Notes: a model not told the origin generated them from the letters alone. Positions 16,912-25,630 are shown, numbered from the stretch's first letter. The stretch is DNA of 27,200 nucleotides from an uncultured Muribaculaceae bacterium (GCA_910588245.1 CAJUQP010000046.1:1-27200), one strand, 5' to 3'. Numbers and translations are program-made.

Positions 16912-18034
16912 GTGCCGTTTCCTCAAGGATTTTAAAGGTTGTGTCAAACTGGTCGGCTTTCATGTCGGCACCGAGTGAGAAACGGATACGTTCCCCTCCC
17001 GGCGGCACTGTCGGGCGTCTGATGGGGAGCGCTATCACACCTGCCTCGCGCAGACGTGCAGCGATGGCGAGTGCCTTTGCGGCGTCGCCTGTGAGATAGG
17101 GGATGATCTGAGATGTGGAACCTGTGGGACGCGAGGATATCTCCTCGATTCTTCGGGAGAAGAGCCTGGATATCTCCGCGAGATGGCGCCGGCTTTCTGT
17201 CATTCCGACGATTTTCCCGATCATGAAATGGCTCCATGCCGCGTTGACCGGTGGGAGGGCTGTCGAGAAAATGAAGGGGCGCGCGCAGTTTATCAGAAGT
17301 GATTTCATCTCTTCCGAACATATGGCGAAGGCACCCGCTGAGGCTGCCGCTTTCCCGAGTGTGCCGAGTAGCAGATCGATGCTGCCCGTCACGCCGAGTT
17401 CCTCGGCGAGTCCGAGACCACGCGGTCCCCTTACTCCGAAGGCATGCGCTTCGTCGACATATAGCATCATCCCCGGAAACAGGCTTTTAATCTCGACAAG
17501 ACGGCGTAGGGGTGCCTCGTCGCCGTCCATGCTATAGATCGACTCCACAAGCACGACAATTCGTTCGTATGACCCTGCTTCCTTCTCGAGGATACGTAGC
17601 AGTTTGTCAATGTCGTTGTGGGGAAACCGTTGGAATTCGCTCCCGGCCATTCGCAATCCGTCGACCATCGATGCATGGATGAGTTTGTCGGCCACGAAAA
17701 GAGTGGAAGGGATTGTAAGCGCTCCGATACAACCCACATTTGCATGGTAGCCGGAGTTGAAGAGCAATGACGGACGGCCATAAAGACCTTCAAGCTGGTC
17801 TTCAAGCATGGTGTGGTAAGTCTGCTGGGCAGAGAGCAGACGAGATGCCGACGATGAGAAAAGGGCGTGGGGATATAGGTCGAAAAATTCCTCACGCCAT
17901 TCAGCGCCATGTGAACCCAGCGACAGATAGTCGTTTGAAGAAAGATCGAGTGTCCCTTGCGCGGGAGTGGAGGGAATCATCCTCAGTCGGTTCTCTTTTC
18001 TCAGGCCTTCAAGTATATCTCTTATTCCGGACAT
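16901..18034 (-). CDS. bioF: 8-amino-7-oxononanoate synthase
   Basis: This 377-residue PLP enzyme condenses pimeloyl-ACP with L-alanine to give KAPA. Visible signatures are LSSNDYLSLGSH near residue 31, FNSGYHANVGCI near 92, VDEAHAFGVRGPRGLGLAE at 193-211 (DEAHAFG is the family signature) and Lys228 in GTLGKAAASAG, the Schiff-base lysine. The C-terminal RRPTVPPGGERIRFSLGADMK is also typical. It follows bioA by 29 bases and overlaps the fused bioGC gene by 11 bases, so the three genes form one unit, with substrates flowing from bioGC to bioF to bioA. Confidence 0.95.
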   Translation of the reverse strand: MSGIRDILEGLRKENRLRMIPSTPAQGTLDLSSNDYLSLGSHGAEWREEFFDLYPHALFSSSASRLLSAQQTYHTMLEDQLEGLYGRPSLLFNSGYHANVGCIGALTIPSTLFVADKLIHASMVDGLRMAGSEFQRFPHNDIDKLLRILEKEAGSYERIVVLVESIYSMDGDEAPLRRLVEIKSLFPGMMLYVDEAHAFGVRGPRGLGLAEELGVTGSIDLLLGTLGKAAASAGAFAICSEEMKSLLINCARPFIFSTALPPVNAAWSHFMIGKIVGMTESRRHLAEISRLFSRRIEEISSRPTGSTSQIIPYLTGDAAKALAIAARLREAGVIALPIRRPTVPPGGERIRFSLGADMKADQFDTTFKILEETAHEI

Positions 18035-18063
18035 TGTTTATTCCTCTTAAAAAACTACCTTCC

Positions 18064-19386
18064 TCATGCTATTTTCTGTGCAGGCAAATCTCTGACGAGT
18101 TTAAGAAGGGCGTCGCAAAGGCGCTCCACCTGACTGTCGCTGACAGCGAGATAAGGAGGCATTATATAGCAGTTGTGACCGAATGGCCTTATCCATACTC
18201 CTTCGCTTACGCAGCGTTTCTGGAACTCCCCGCAGTCGACATATTGGTCAACCTCAATCACGCCGATGCCGCCGAGCACACGCACGTCGCGCACATTGGG
18301 GAGCGACCAAGCCACGCTGAGTCGCTCTTTCATGATCGTCTCTATGCGCGCGATTCTCTCCTGCCAAGGCGATTCAAGAAGTAGCCGGGTGGAGGCGAGC
18401 GCCACGGCGCAGGCAAGCGGATTGCCCATGAATGTAGGACCGTGCATCATCACCCCTGCCTCGCCCGAAGATATCATGTCTGCAACTTTAGCCGATGCCG
18501 CCACAGCAGAGAAGGTCATATATCCCCCTGTGATAGCTTTGCCGATAAGCATTATGTCAGGTTCCACATCGGCGTGTTCCCAGGCGAACAGCTTACCTGT
18601 GCGCCCGAATCCTGTGGCTATCTCATCGAAAATAAGCAATATCCCCTTTTCATCGCATGCTCTTCGGAGTTCACGCAGATATTGGGGATGATAGAAACGC
18701 ATTCCTCCGGCTCCCTGCACCACCGGCTCAAGAATCACGGCTGCTATTTCGTCGGAGTGGGTGTCGAGTATTGCCTGCATTGACTTGAAATCCTCCGGAT
18801 CCCATTCTCCCCCGAAGCGGCATTTTGGGGCATCCGCGAAATAACGGATTGGCAGCGCGGGCCCGAATGCTCCGTGCATCCCCGTCACAGGATCGCATAC
18901 CGACATGGCGTTCCATGTGTCGCCGTGATACCCGCTGCGGATAGTGGCGAAATTGGTGCGCTTGTGGTTATTCTGGGCCTGCACGGCCATCTTCATGGCC
19001 ACCTCGGTAGCGACAGAACCGGAATCAGCATAGAAAATGTGGTTCATCGAAGGGGGAAGTATGGAGAGCAGGAGTTTGCCGAGCTCTATCGCCGGACGGT
19101 GGGAGAGACCCCCGAACATCACGTGGCTCATCTTCTTTATCTGCTCTTCGGCGGCACGGTTGAGCACCGGATGGTTGTATCCATGTATCACGCACCACCA
19201 TGATGACATTCCGTCGATCAGTCGGGTTCCGTCGGCCAGCACGATCTCCGCCCCTTCCGCATGGTCTACCACATATGTAGGCAGCGGATTGTGGGTGCTT
19301 GTGTAGGGATGCCACAGATGCATGCGGTCAAATTCGTCATGATTGGGAGAGGGGGAAGAGATCGGGTCTATAGTCGGAGATGTCAT
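18064..19386 (-). CDS. bioA: Adenosylmethionine-8-amino-7-oxononanoate aminotransferase
   Basis: This 440-residue class III aminotransferase makes DAPA from KAPA using SAM as amino donor. HLWHPYTS near residue 23 is the BioA N-terminal signature, WWCVIHGYNHP follows, SVATEVAMKMAVQ is the cofactor region, FDEIATGFGRTGKLFAWEHADV starts near 253, and Lys283 (IGKAITGGYM) is the PLP lysine. Length is close to the family's 430-450. It is the first gene of the minus-strand bio operon with a promoter directly upstream. bioD and bioB, needed to reach biotin, are not in the window. Confidence 0.95.
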   Translation of the reverse strand: MTSPTIDPISSPSPNHDEFDRMHLWHPYTSTHNPLPTYVVDHAEGAEIVLADGTRLIDGMSSWWCVIHGYNHPVLNRAAEEQIKKMSHVMFGGLSHRPAIELGKLLLSILPPSMNHIFYADSGSVATEVAMKMAVQAQNNHKRTNFATIRSGYHGDTWNAMSVCDPVTGMHGAFGPALPIRYFADAPKCRFGGEWDPEDFKSMQAILDTHSDEIAAVILEPVVQGAGGMRFYHPQYLRELRRACDEKGILLIFDEIATGFGRTGKLFAWEHADVEPDIMLIGKAITGGYMTFSAVAASAKVADMISSGEAGVMMHGPTFMGNPLACAVALASTRLLLESPWQERIARIETIMKERLSVAWSLPNVRDVRVLGGIGVIEVDQYVDCGEFQKRCVSEGVWIRPFGHNCYIMPPYLAVSDSQVERLCDALLKLVRDLPAQKIA

Positions 19387-19407
19387 TTCGTCTTCATGAT
19401 TTTACTG

Positions 19408-19439
19408 CGAAATTACAAAATCCGAAGAACATAAACAAA
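19408..19439 (-). promoter_or_regulatory. Promoter of the bioA-bioF-bioGC operon
   Basis: On the minus strand a TTTG box (19436-19439) and TAATTTCG (19408-19415) are spaced by 20 bases, one mismatch from TAnnTTTG. The predicted start is near 19401, giving a short 15-base leader. I saw no clear BirA-like palindrome over it. Confidence 0.7.
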
Positions 19440-19498
19440 TTGACAGGAAGTTCCGTCAGATGTTACTGAAAAAACGTGTTGCTGAACCACCGGAATTT

Positions 19499-19739
19499 AG
19501 AAGTTGTTTAAAAAGCAACGTTAAATTATGGGGCGCAGTCCCGGAGCAGATTCTTTCTTGCAGGTGAAGGAGCATAGCGGGCTATGTGACTGAACCAAAA
19601 GGAAAAATATGCCCGGGAATGCGAGTCCGGAACTATCTTTCAAGACAGTGTAATGTTAAACCTGTTAACCTATGAAGTTGACCGGAAATGAAAGTTGCCT
19701 TAAGTCCGGCAATTTAACGTTCATTTTTAAACAACTTCT
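19499..19739. mobile_element. Complete 241-bp MITE-like element
   Basis: The ends are 29-bp terminal inverted repeats (19499-19527 and 19711-19739) with two adjacent mismatches: AGAAGTTGTTTAAAAA, then GC or TG, then AACGTTAAATT. There is no transposase gene, so it would be non-autonomous. Internal features are a palindrome CATAGCGGGCTATG (about 19573-19586) and a tiny frame. Its left 132 bases recur inverted at 1-132 with three substitutions. I see no convincing target-site duplication; a TA or TTA-like duplication is possible but ambiguous. It lies between the divergent bioA and C69 promoters. Another AGAAGTTG directly follows the right end. Alternative readings are a repeated structured RNA or a mobile intergenic repeat. 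Confidence 0.75.
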
Positions 19740-19779
19740 TAGAAGTTGGCTTGAATATTTATTAAGTAGAAATGTGTTG

Positions 19780-19810
19780 TTTGTATTTCTGATAAAAAGT
19801 ATTAATTTTG
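19780..19810 (+). promoter_or_regulatory. Promoter of the C69 dipeptidase gene
   Basis: A TTTG box (19780-19783) and TAATTTTG (19803-19810) are separated by 19 bases, a full match to the Bacteroidetes consensus. It begins about 40 bases beyond the end of the MITE-like element, so it appears intact. The predicted leader is about 83 bases. Confidence 0.82.
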
Positions 19811-19899
19811 TAAGGGTAACGTTCCGTGTGTGGCAGTCGCTTACTTCGGAACAGAAATGAAAGCATACGTAAATCCATAGAAAAACTAACAAGACAGAA

Positions 19900-21567
19900 A
19901 TGAAAGATTTTTTATCAAATAGATTTGTAGTTGCCGCCATAATTGCGGTGTCTTTATTTTGTGGAAACAAGGTGCTGGCATGCACCAATCTTATAGCCGG
20001 CAGGATGGCTACTGCCGACGGTTCAGTCATGATCACATACGCCGATGACTCGCACACCCGTTTCGGTGATCTCAATCATTCTCCACGTGGAAAGCACGCT
20101 CCAGGCACTATGAGGCGGATCATCGACTGGGGAAGCGACAAACCGTTGGGTGAGATTCCCCAGGTTGCGGAAACATATAATGTGGTCGGGAACATGAATG
20201 AATATCAGGTTGTGATAGGGGAGACCACGTGGGGGGGACGTCCTGAACTCGCCGATACCACTGGTAATTCCATCATAGACTACGGATCGCTCATCTATAT
20301 CGCGCTCGAGCGAAGCAAAAGCGCCCGCGAAGCCATAGATGTCATGACCGATCTTGTGGAGAGATACGGTTATGCGAGCACAGGCGAGACTTTCACCATA
20401 GCCGACAAGAATGAAGTCTGGATAATGGAAATGATTGGGAAAGGAGCAGAGAAGGGCGCGTTGTGGATAGCGGTAAGGATTCCGGACAACGCTATCTCAG
20501 GGCACGCCAATGAACCCAGGATCCGCAAGGTGGACTATAAAGACAAGGAGAATGTGAGATATTCGAAGGATCTTGTGAAGTTTGCCCGCAAACGTGGTTA
20601 TTTCTCAGGCAAGGATGCTGATTTCTCATTTGCCGATACTTTTGATGGGCATGATCCGGCTTCCAGACGTACGTGCGATGCGCGTGTCTGGTCATATTTC
20701 CGTCGGTTTGTCTCTCCTGAAAAGTCCGATGAATGGTTTGGCTGGGTATCCGGTAAAAGCGACGAGCCGATGCCCCTTTATGTCATACCGGAGAAAAAGG
20801 TTAGTCTTGAGGATATGCAGTCGGCGATGCGCGATCATTTCGAGGGCACTCCGTTTGATATGACAGATGACATAGGCGCCGGGCCTAATCATGTGCCTTA
20901 TCGCTGGCGTCCGCTGAACTATAAGGTAGACGGCAAGACCTATGCGCATGAACGCGCCATCGGCACGCAGCAGACTGCCTGGTCTTTTGTTGCGCAGACT
21001 CGTGCTGATCTTCCGGATCCTATCGGCGGAGTACTTTGGTTCGGAACTGACGACGCCAACACATCGGTCTATATGCCGTTCTATTGTTCGATGACGGAGG
21101 TGCCTTTGGAGGTGCGACCCGGAAACGGTGATCTCCTGACTTTCTCGCCCACCGCCAATTTCTGGATGACAAACTGGGTCGCCAACCAGGCCTACAACAG
21201 ATACGACCTTATGATTCCGGATATACGCAGGGTTCAGCAGAGACTTGAGAAGAAATATATATCCGGCAGGGGGGCCAGGGAGAAGGAACTTAAGGCTCTC
21301 TTTGAATCCGGAGATATGGAGGGTATTGAAAAAGCTGTCAATATGGAAGGGGCCGAAATCGCGAAAGAGGCAACGGATGCCTATCGTGATCTCGCGCAGT
21401 TCCTGCTTATCCGTTATCTTGACGGCAACCGCAAGAAACTCGATGAAAATGGCAATTTCAAGCGTAACGCCTATGGACGATCGGTTTCTCCGGATTTCCC
21501 CGGGTACAATCAGGAATATTTCGATAATATAGTGCGCTCCACCGGCGATCGCTTTCTTGTAAAATAA
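19900..21567 (+). CDS. Exported C69-family dipeptidase (PepD-like Ntn hydrolase)
   Basis: This 555-residue protein is a secreted peptidase of family C69, which cleaves small peptides, typically dipeptides. The N-terminus is a signal peptide (residues about 1-27, hydrophobic VVAAIIAVSLF) followed immediately by Cys28 in LACTNLIAGRMATADGS; in this family the Cys exposed by processing is the catalytic N-terminal nucleophile. Further family motifs are GDLNHSPRG, NEYQVVIGETTWGGR, the region IALERSKSAREAIDVMTDLVERYGYAS, FTIADKNEVWIMEM, and the late FGTDDANTSVYMPFY. The cleavage site also looks like a lipobox (VLAC), which would compete with catalytic use of Cys28. It is a single-gene unit with its own promoter and terminator hairpin. 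Role is probably periplasmic peptide scavenging. Confidence 0.9.
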   Translation: MKDFLSNRFVVAAIIAVSLFCGNKVLACTNLIAGRMATADGSVMITYADDSHTRFGDLNHSPRGKHAPGTMRRIIDWGSDKPLGEIPQVAETYNVVGNMNEYQVVIGETTWGGRPELADTTGNSIIDYGSLIYIALERSKSAREAIDVMTDLVERYGYASTGETFTIADKNEVWIMEMIGKGAEKGALWIAVRIPDNAISGHANEPRIRKVDYKDKENVRYSKDLVKFARKRGYFSGKDADFSFADTFDGHDPASRRTCDARVWSYFRRFVSPEKSDEWFGWVSGKSDEPMPLYVIPEKKVSLEDMQSAMRDHFEGTPFDMTDDIGAGPNHVPYRWRPLNYKVDGKTYAHERAIGTQQTAWSFVAQTRADLPDPIGGVLWFGTDDANTSVYMPFYCSMTEVPLEVRPGNGDLLTFSPTANFWMTNWVANQAYNRYDLMIPDIRRVQQRLEKKYISGRGAREKELKALFESGDMEGIEKAVNMEGAEIAKEATDAYRDLAQFLLIRYLDGNRKKLDENGNFKRNAYGRSVSPDFPGYNQEYFDNIVRSTGDRFLVK

Positions 21568-21622
21568 TCCGTATGCAAGGCTGATTATTTCCAAGAGACG
21601 GAGTGCTATCATATAGTGTTTT

Positions 21623-21648
21623 AGAAGTCGTACAAATGTACGACTTCT
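21623..21648 (+). terminator. Terminator hairpin after the C69 gene
   Basis: A perfect 12-bp stem (AGAAGTCGTACA with its complement) sits 55 bases after the C69 stop codon and is followed by TAATTT. The T-run is short, and on the minus strand AAAACA-flanking makes a similar weak signal, so it may serve the convergent priA operon as well. Confidence 0.6.
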
Positions 21649-21797
21649 TAATTTAACACATTATATCCCGGTTTTTTAAGCGTGCTGCCGAAATATGCTA
21701 TTCTTTCATTGAAAGATACGTGGACAATTAATGTCGGTTACTGTTTCTTACAGCTCCTTATAAACAGCCGTGGAGGTGATATGAAGGTTGAGGGAAA

Positions 21798-24275
21798 TCA
21801 GACCGGGTCGACGTCGTAGTAGATGATGGATGACTTCACATCGGGATTTGAGGCGATAGATGCGAGGATCTGGCGTAGAAGGTCTTTTACTTTCTTCATG
21901 GATGCTCCGGCCTCGATTTTAAGCATGATCGACTGGAGATAGTAGGTGGCTACACGTGATACAAACGGTTTCTCAGGCCCGAGCACCCTCTCTCCAAACA
22001 CTTTGCGGAGAGCAAGGGTGAATGTCACGGCAGCACGCTCGCAGACCATGATATCCTTGTTTTTGATGAAGATATTGATCACTTTCGTGAACGGTGGATA
22101 GGCATAGCGCGCGCGGTCGGCAATCTCCCGTTTATAGTAAGAGGCGTAGTCATGACGTTTCACGAAACCGAGCACCTCATGGGAAGGATTTACCGTCTGT
22201 ATCACTACAGTGCCTTTCTCTTGCCGGCGTCCGGCACGTCCGGCCACTTGCTCAAGCATATTGAAGGCACGCTCGTTGCTGCGGAAATCCGGAAAATTCA
22301 ACAGTGTGTCAGCGTTGAGGACTCCCACGACAGTGACATCGCCGAAGTCAAGACCTTTCGACACCATCTGCGTGCCGACGAGTATGTCGGTCTCATGACG
22401 TGTGAATTCTTCGATGATCTCCTGATAGGCGTCTTTGTTGCGTGTGGAGTCAAGATCCATTCGTGCCACGCGATATCCCTCAAACTGCTCGTGAACCTCC
22501 TCGGCTATCCTTTCCGTGCCGTAGCCGAATATCCGCACACTGTTCTGACCGCATGCCGGACACAGCTGAGGAAGCATCTGCGAGAATCCGCAGTAGTGGC
22601 ATCTGATCAGTGCGAGATTCTTATGGTAGACAAGTGAGACGTCGCAGTTCTGGCATTTTGGACTCCATCCGCATTGGTCGCAGACCACGACCGGGGCGAA
22701 TCCTCTCCGGTTCTGGAATAATATGGCCTGGCGGTGGCCCGACATGGCATCGAGTATTCGGCGGCGCAGAGGTGACGAGATTATCCCTCTGACCTCTTTC
22801 TTCTTGCGCATCGCGGCCATGTCGACGATTTCAACATCTGGAAGCTCCGCTCCTTCAAACCTCTCAGTAAGGCTTACGAGCCCGTATTTGCCGCCGATAG
22901 CCTTGAAATAGGTCTCTACAGATGGGGTAGCCGAACCGAGCAGTGACCTGGCGCCATGCATCTGTGCGAGCACCAGTGCGGCGTCGCGGGCATTGTAGCG
23001 CGGAGCCGGATCATATTGCTTGAACGATGCCTCGTGTTCCTCATCCACGATCACAAGCCCGAGGGAGGCGAAAGGGAGAAATACCGACGAACGGACTCCG
23101 AGCACCACGAGCGGCTCACTGGTGGCGAGCAGACGTCGCCATATGTCCACACGCTCTGAATCGGAAAACTTTGAATGGTAGACAAGCAGACGGCTCCCGA
23201 ACACCTTGCGCAGCCGGTCGGAGAGTTGGGTGGTGAGTGAAATTTCCGGCACAAGATAGAGCACCTGATGCCCCGCATCGAGAGCCTGTGAGATCAGATG
23301 GGTGTAGATTTCGGTCTTTCCGCTCCCCGTCACACCATGTAGCAACTGTATGCTGTTGGTTTTCCATCCGTCGAGAATCTCCTTCAAGGCTGTGTTCTGG
23401 GCCGGCGACAGAGGCGCAGCCGACTCTCCGGCATCGCGTGGATCGGAGGAGAAACGGTTGACGCTCTTTTTTACGATCTCCATGATCCCTTTGTCGACAA
23501 GACTGCGTAAAACGCCAGGTGTTATACCGGCCGTCTCGAGAAGACGGGATTTCTCCACGTCCTTCAACTCCGCGGTGCGGTTGAGCCAGCCCGAGAGATC
23601 GAGGTAAGCGATAAGCGCTTTCTCCTGCTGACGGGAGCGTGTCACGAGGCCGAAATATTCATGTAGACGGTCGCTGTCGCCACGCTCCATGGTCAGCTTG
23701 ACGAACGATGTCTTTTTAGGGCGATAGCGTTCCACTACCTTTTCGTCGATTTCGGCAATCCCTTGCTCAAGGAGTTGGTTGACAATCGACGCGACATTCC
23801 GGAATCCTGTCTCAACCTCAATCTCCGATATGCGCATACGTTTTTTCTCCTGAAGGAGCTGTATGACCATGGCCTGACGTTCAGAGAGCCGGAATGGCGT
23901 CGACTCGTCGGGTTCGTAATCAGGATTGAGAGATATGAAAGTCTCGCTTTCCGGCTTTAGTCCGGTGGGTACGGCTGCCTTGAATACTTCACCGGGGGAG
24001 CAAAGATAATAGTCCGCTATCCAGCGCCAGAGCTTGATCTGGGGGAAGCGGACTATGGGGGAGGAGTCGAGCACAGCCATCACCGGTTTCACCTCATAGC
24101 CTTTAGGCGGTATGGAATGGATGGCCTCGACTATGGCCGTATAGAATTTCTTTTTGCCGAACTGCACGAGCACGCGTGAACCAACCTGCGCCTCTCCGTC
24201 CATTTCCTCAGGGAGGGAATAGGTGAAGGTGGAATAGAGTGGGAGAGGGAGTATGACTTCGGCAAACCTCGTCAT
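21798..24275 (-). CDS. priA: Primosomal protein N' (replication restart helicase PriA)
   Basis: This 825-residue superfamily 2 helicase reloads the replisome at stalled forks. The N-terminal 3'-DNA-binding part is FAEVILPLPLYSTFTYSLPEE. Motif I is GVTGSGKT (314-321), motif II DEEH (411-414) with the ASFKQYDPAPRYNARD extension of PriA, then LLGSATPSVE. The zinc-binding insert has all eight cysteines: C532, C535, C541, C544, C559, C562, C572, C575. GTQMVSKGLDFGDVTVVGVLNADTLLNFPDFRSNERAFNMLEQVAGRAGR is the final helicase motif. It starts one base after the stop codon of the upstream outer-membrane barrel gene, so it is translated in the same operon. A winged-helix-like linker (about 140-185) is also present. 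Confidence 0.95.
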   Translation of the reverse strand: MTRFAEVILPLPLYSTFTYSLPEEMDGEAQVGSRVLVQFGKKKFYTAIVEAIHSIPPKGYEVKPVMAVLDSSPIVRFPQIKLWRWIADYYLCSPGEVFKAAVPTGLKPESETFISLNPDYEPDESTPFRLSERQAMVIQLLQEKKRMRISEIEVETGFRNVASIVNQLLEQGIAEIDEKVVERYRPKKTSFVKLTMERGDSDRLHEYFGLVTRSRQQEKALIAYLDLSGWLNRTAELKDVEKSRLLETAGITPGVLRSLVDKGIMEIVKKSVNRFSSDPRDAGESAAPLSPAQNTALKEILDGWKTNSIQLLHGVTGSGKTEIYTHLISQALDAGHQVLYLVPEISLTTQLSDRLRKVFGSRLLVYHSKFSDSERVDIWRRLLATSEPLVVLGVRSSVFLPFASLGLVIVDEEHEASFKQYDPAPRYNARDAALVLAQMHGARSLLGSATPSVETYFKAIGGKYGLVSLTERFEGAELPDVEIVDMAAMRKKKEVRGIISSPLRRRILDAMSGHRQAILFQNRRGFAPVVVCDQCGWSPKCQNCDVSLVYHKNLALIRCHYCGFSQMLPQLCPACGQNSVRIFGYGTERIAEEVHEQFEGYRVARMDLDSTRNKDAYQEIIEEFTRHETDILVGTQMVSKGLDFGDVTVVGVLNADTLLNFPDFRSNERAFNMLEQVAGRAGRRQEKGTVVIQTVNPSHEVLGFVKRHDYASYYKREIADRARYAYPPFTKVINIFIKNKDIMVCERAAVTFTLALRKVFGERVLGPEKPFVSRVATYYLQSIMLKIEAGASMKKVKDLLRQILASIASNPDVKSSIIYYDVDPV

Positions 24276-24276
24276 C

Positions 24277-24891
24277 TTATCTGAAGAGATAGGAGAGGTT
24301 GATAAACCAGCCTCTTGCTTGGGCGGAATAATTGTCGAGCTTTTTAGTGCGGATCTCGTAGCTTATTCCCCAGGAATAACCCGCAGAGATCTGGTATTTC
24401 TCAAGAAGCTCCACACCGGCCCCACATTGCATCGACACATAGGCGCCGGGATGCTCGAGGGCAGGCTGCTTGTTGGTGCCGACGTTGATGTCGAGCACAG
24501 GGCCGCCAAAGACAAAGGGAGCGAGATACTGCTCGAAGCCGTTCATGCGGGTCCATTTGAACTTCAGGTTGAATGGAATCTCGAGCACATGCATCCATAC
24601 GTTCTGATTGCCGATTCCATCGGAGCTCCATATCGGATAATCGCCGAAATTGACTTTGGCTCCGTGGAGGTTGTAGCGCAGACCGAGGTCGATGCCGAAT
24701 CCGATGCCGGGTATCATAAGCTCTCCGGCCACACCTACCTGTCCGCCAGTCAGCCCGGATGTCTTGGCCAGATCCTGCTTCCAGTGGAAGGTGGAGAAAT
24801 TGACACCGGCGGTCGGGCCCCAGCGGAATTCCGCCGAGGCCGTGAGCGCTGATGTGATTATCAGAGAAAGGATGATAAGTTTCCTGATCAT
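24277..24891 (-). CDS. Outer-membrane beta-barrel protein (PorT-like), paralogue 1
   Basis: This 204-residue protein has a signal peptide (MIRKLIILSLIITSALTASA) followed by alternating amphipathic strands and a C-terminal barrel-like ending (INLSYLFR). The pattern FRWGPTAGVNFSTF, GELMIPGIGFGIDLGLRYN and LEIPFNLKFKW resembles the PorT-family or small outer-membrane barrel domain common in Bacteroidetes. Specific function is not recognisable. It lies 43 bases after a similar-sized paralogue and one base before priA, so all three probably share a transcript. I infer an eight-stranded outer-membrane barrel, with no catalytic motif. Confidence 0.82.
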   Translation of the reverse strand: MIRKLIILSLIITSALTASAEFRWGPTAGVNFSTFHWKQDLAKTSGLTGGQVGVAGELMIPGIGFGIDLGLRYNLHGAKVNFGDYPIWSSDGIGNQNVWMHVLEIPFNLKFKWTRMNGFEQYLAPFVFGGPVLDINVGTNKQPALEHPGAYVSMQCGAGVELLEKYQISAGYSWGISYEIRTKKLDNYSAQARGWFINLSYLFR

Positions 24892-24934
24892 TATGTGAAA
24901 GTTAGAAGATTTTGCCTATGGGGCTGCGCCGCGG

Positions 24935-25540
24935 TCAGAAAAGATATGCGGCTGTGACTGTCCAGTAGTTGTTCTTGGCCTTTACGTTGGCTGTTTCGAG
25001 CCAATGCTTGGCGATGTTGTTCATACCGAAGCCATAGCTGCCCTGAATCTGGAGATGCTTCACAAGCTCCACGCCTACACCGACGTTCCATACGGCCTGT
25101 ACGCCTTTTGTCTGGATCGCATCGGGACCTTTTTCGTTTTTGTTGAGCTTGATGGCTACGGACGGACCTGTGAGAAGGTAGGGCGAAATGATAGAACCTA
25201 CGATGGGAAGGCCGAACTTATACTTGATGTTGAGAGGAATCTCGAGGAAGTCCTTGCCGATGTTCATGTCTTTCTGCTCCTCCGTGAGTTCAGTGTTCAT
25301 GCGGGTGTACATGGCGGAAAGATCGAAGCAGAGGCCGATGAGGGGAACCTGAAACTCGGTCATGACGCCGAGGGTGTAGCCGCATTTGTTGTCGTCGCCG
25401 AAGTTTGCGGCTGCGTTGTTGAGGTGGATGCTGTTAAGATTAAGGCCGGCTTTGACGCCGAAACGAAGCTGTGCGTTTGCCACGCCCATACCGCAGAGAA
25501 CTACGAGAAGCGTGAGAAGAATTTTCTTGTAAGACTTCAT
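24935..25540 (-). CDS. Outer-membrane beta-barrel protein (PorT-like), paralogue 2
   Basis: This 201-residue protein has a clear signal peptide (MKSYKKILLTLLVVLCGMGVANA, cleavage before QLRFG). The mature part has FGVKAGLNLNSIHL, EFQVPLIGLCFDLSAMY and FLEIPLNIKYKFGLPIVGSI, the same succession of strands as its neighbour, and ends in the aromatic YLF that the BAM complex recognises. Function is unknown. It is first in the operon with its paralogue and priA. The two barrel genes probably arose by tandem duplication, but they have diverged strongly, since only short motifs are shared on inspection. Confidence 0.84.
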   Translation of the reverse strand: MKSYKKILLTLLVVLCGMGVANAQLRFGVKAGLNLNSIHLNNAAANFGDDNKCGYTLGVMTEFQVPLIGLCFDLSAMYTRMNTELTEEQKDMNIGKDFLEIPLNIKYKFGLPIVGSIISPYLLTGPSVAIKLNKNEKGPDAIQTKGVQAVWNVGVGVELVKHLQIQGSYGFGMNNIAKHWLETANVKAKNNYWTVTAAYLF

Positions 25541-25630
25541 TTTCTTTGAATTTTGATGTTTATAAGTGTTTCATGCCACCGGAGGGATGCTCCCGGGCAT
25601 GCTGGCCGGTGTGGTTGCCGGTCCGTGTTC
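25541..25630 (-). promoter_or_regulatory. GC-rich structured leader upstream of the barrel-priA operon
   Basis: On the minus strand the predicted leader of about 90 bases contains nested CCGG-rich pairings (CACACCGG and CCGGTGG, GCATGCCCGGGAGCATC). It contrasts with the AT-rich surroundings. It may form hairpins that affect translation of the barrel gene; I recognise no riboswitch family. Confidence 0.35.
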
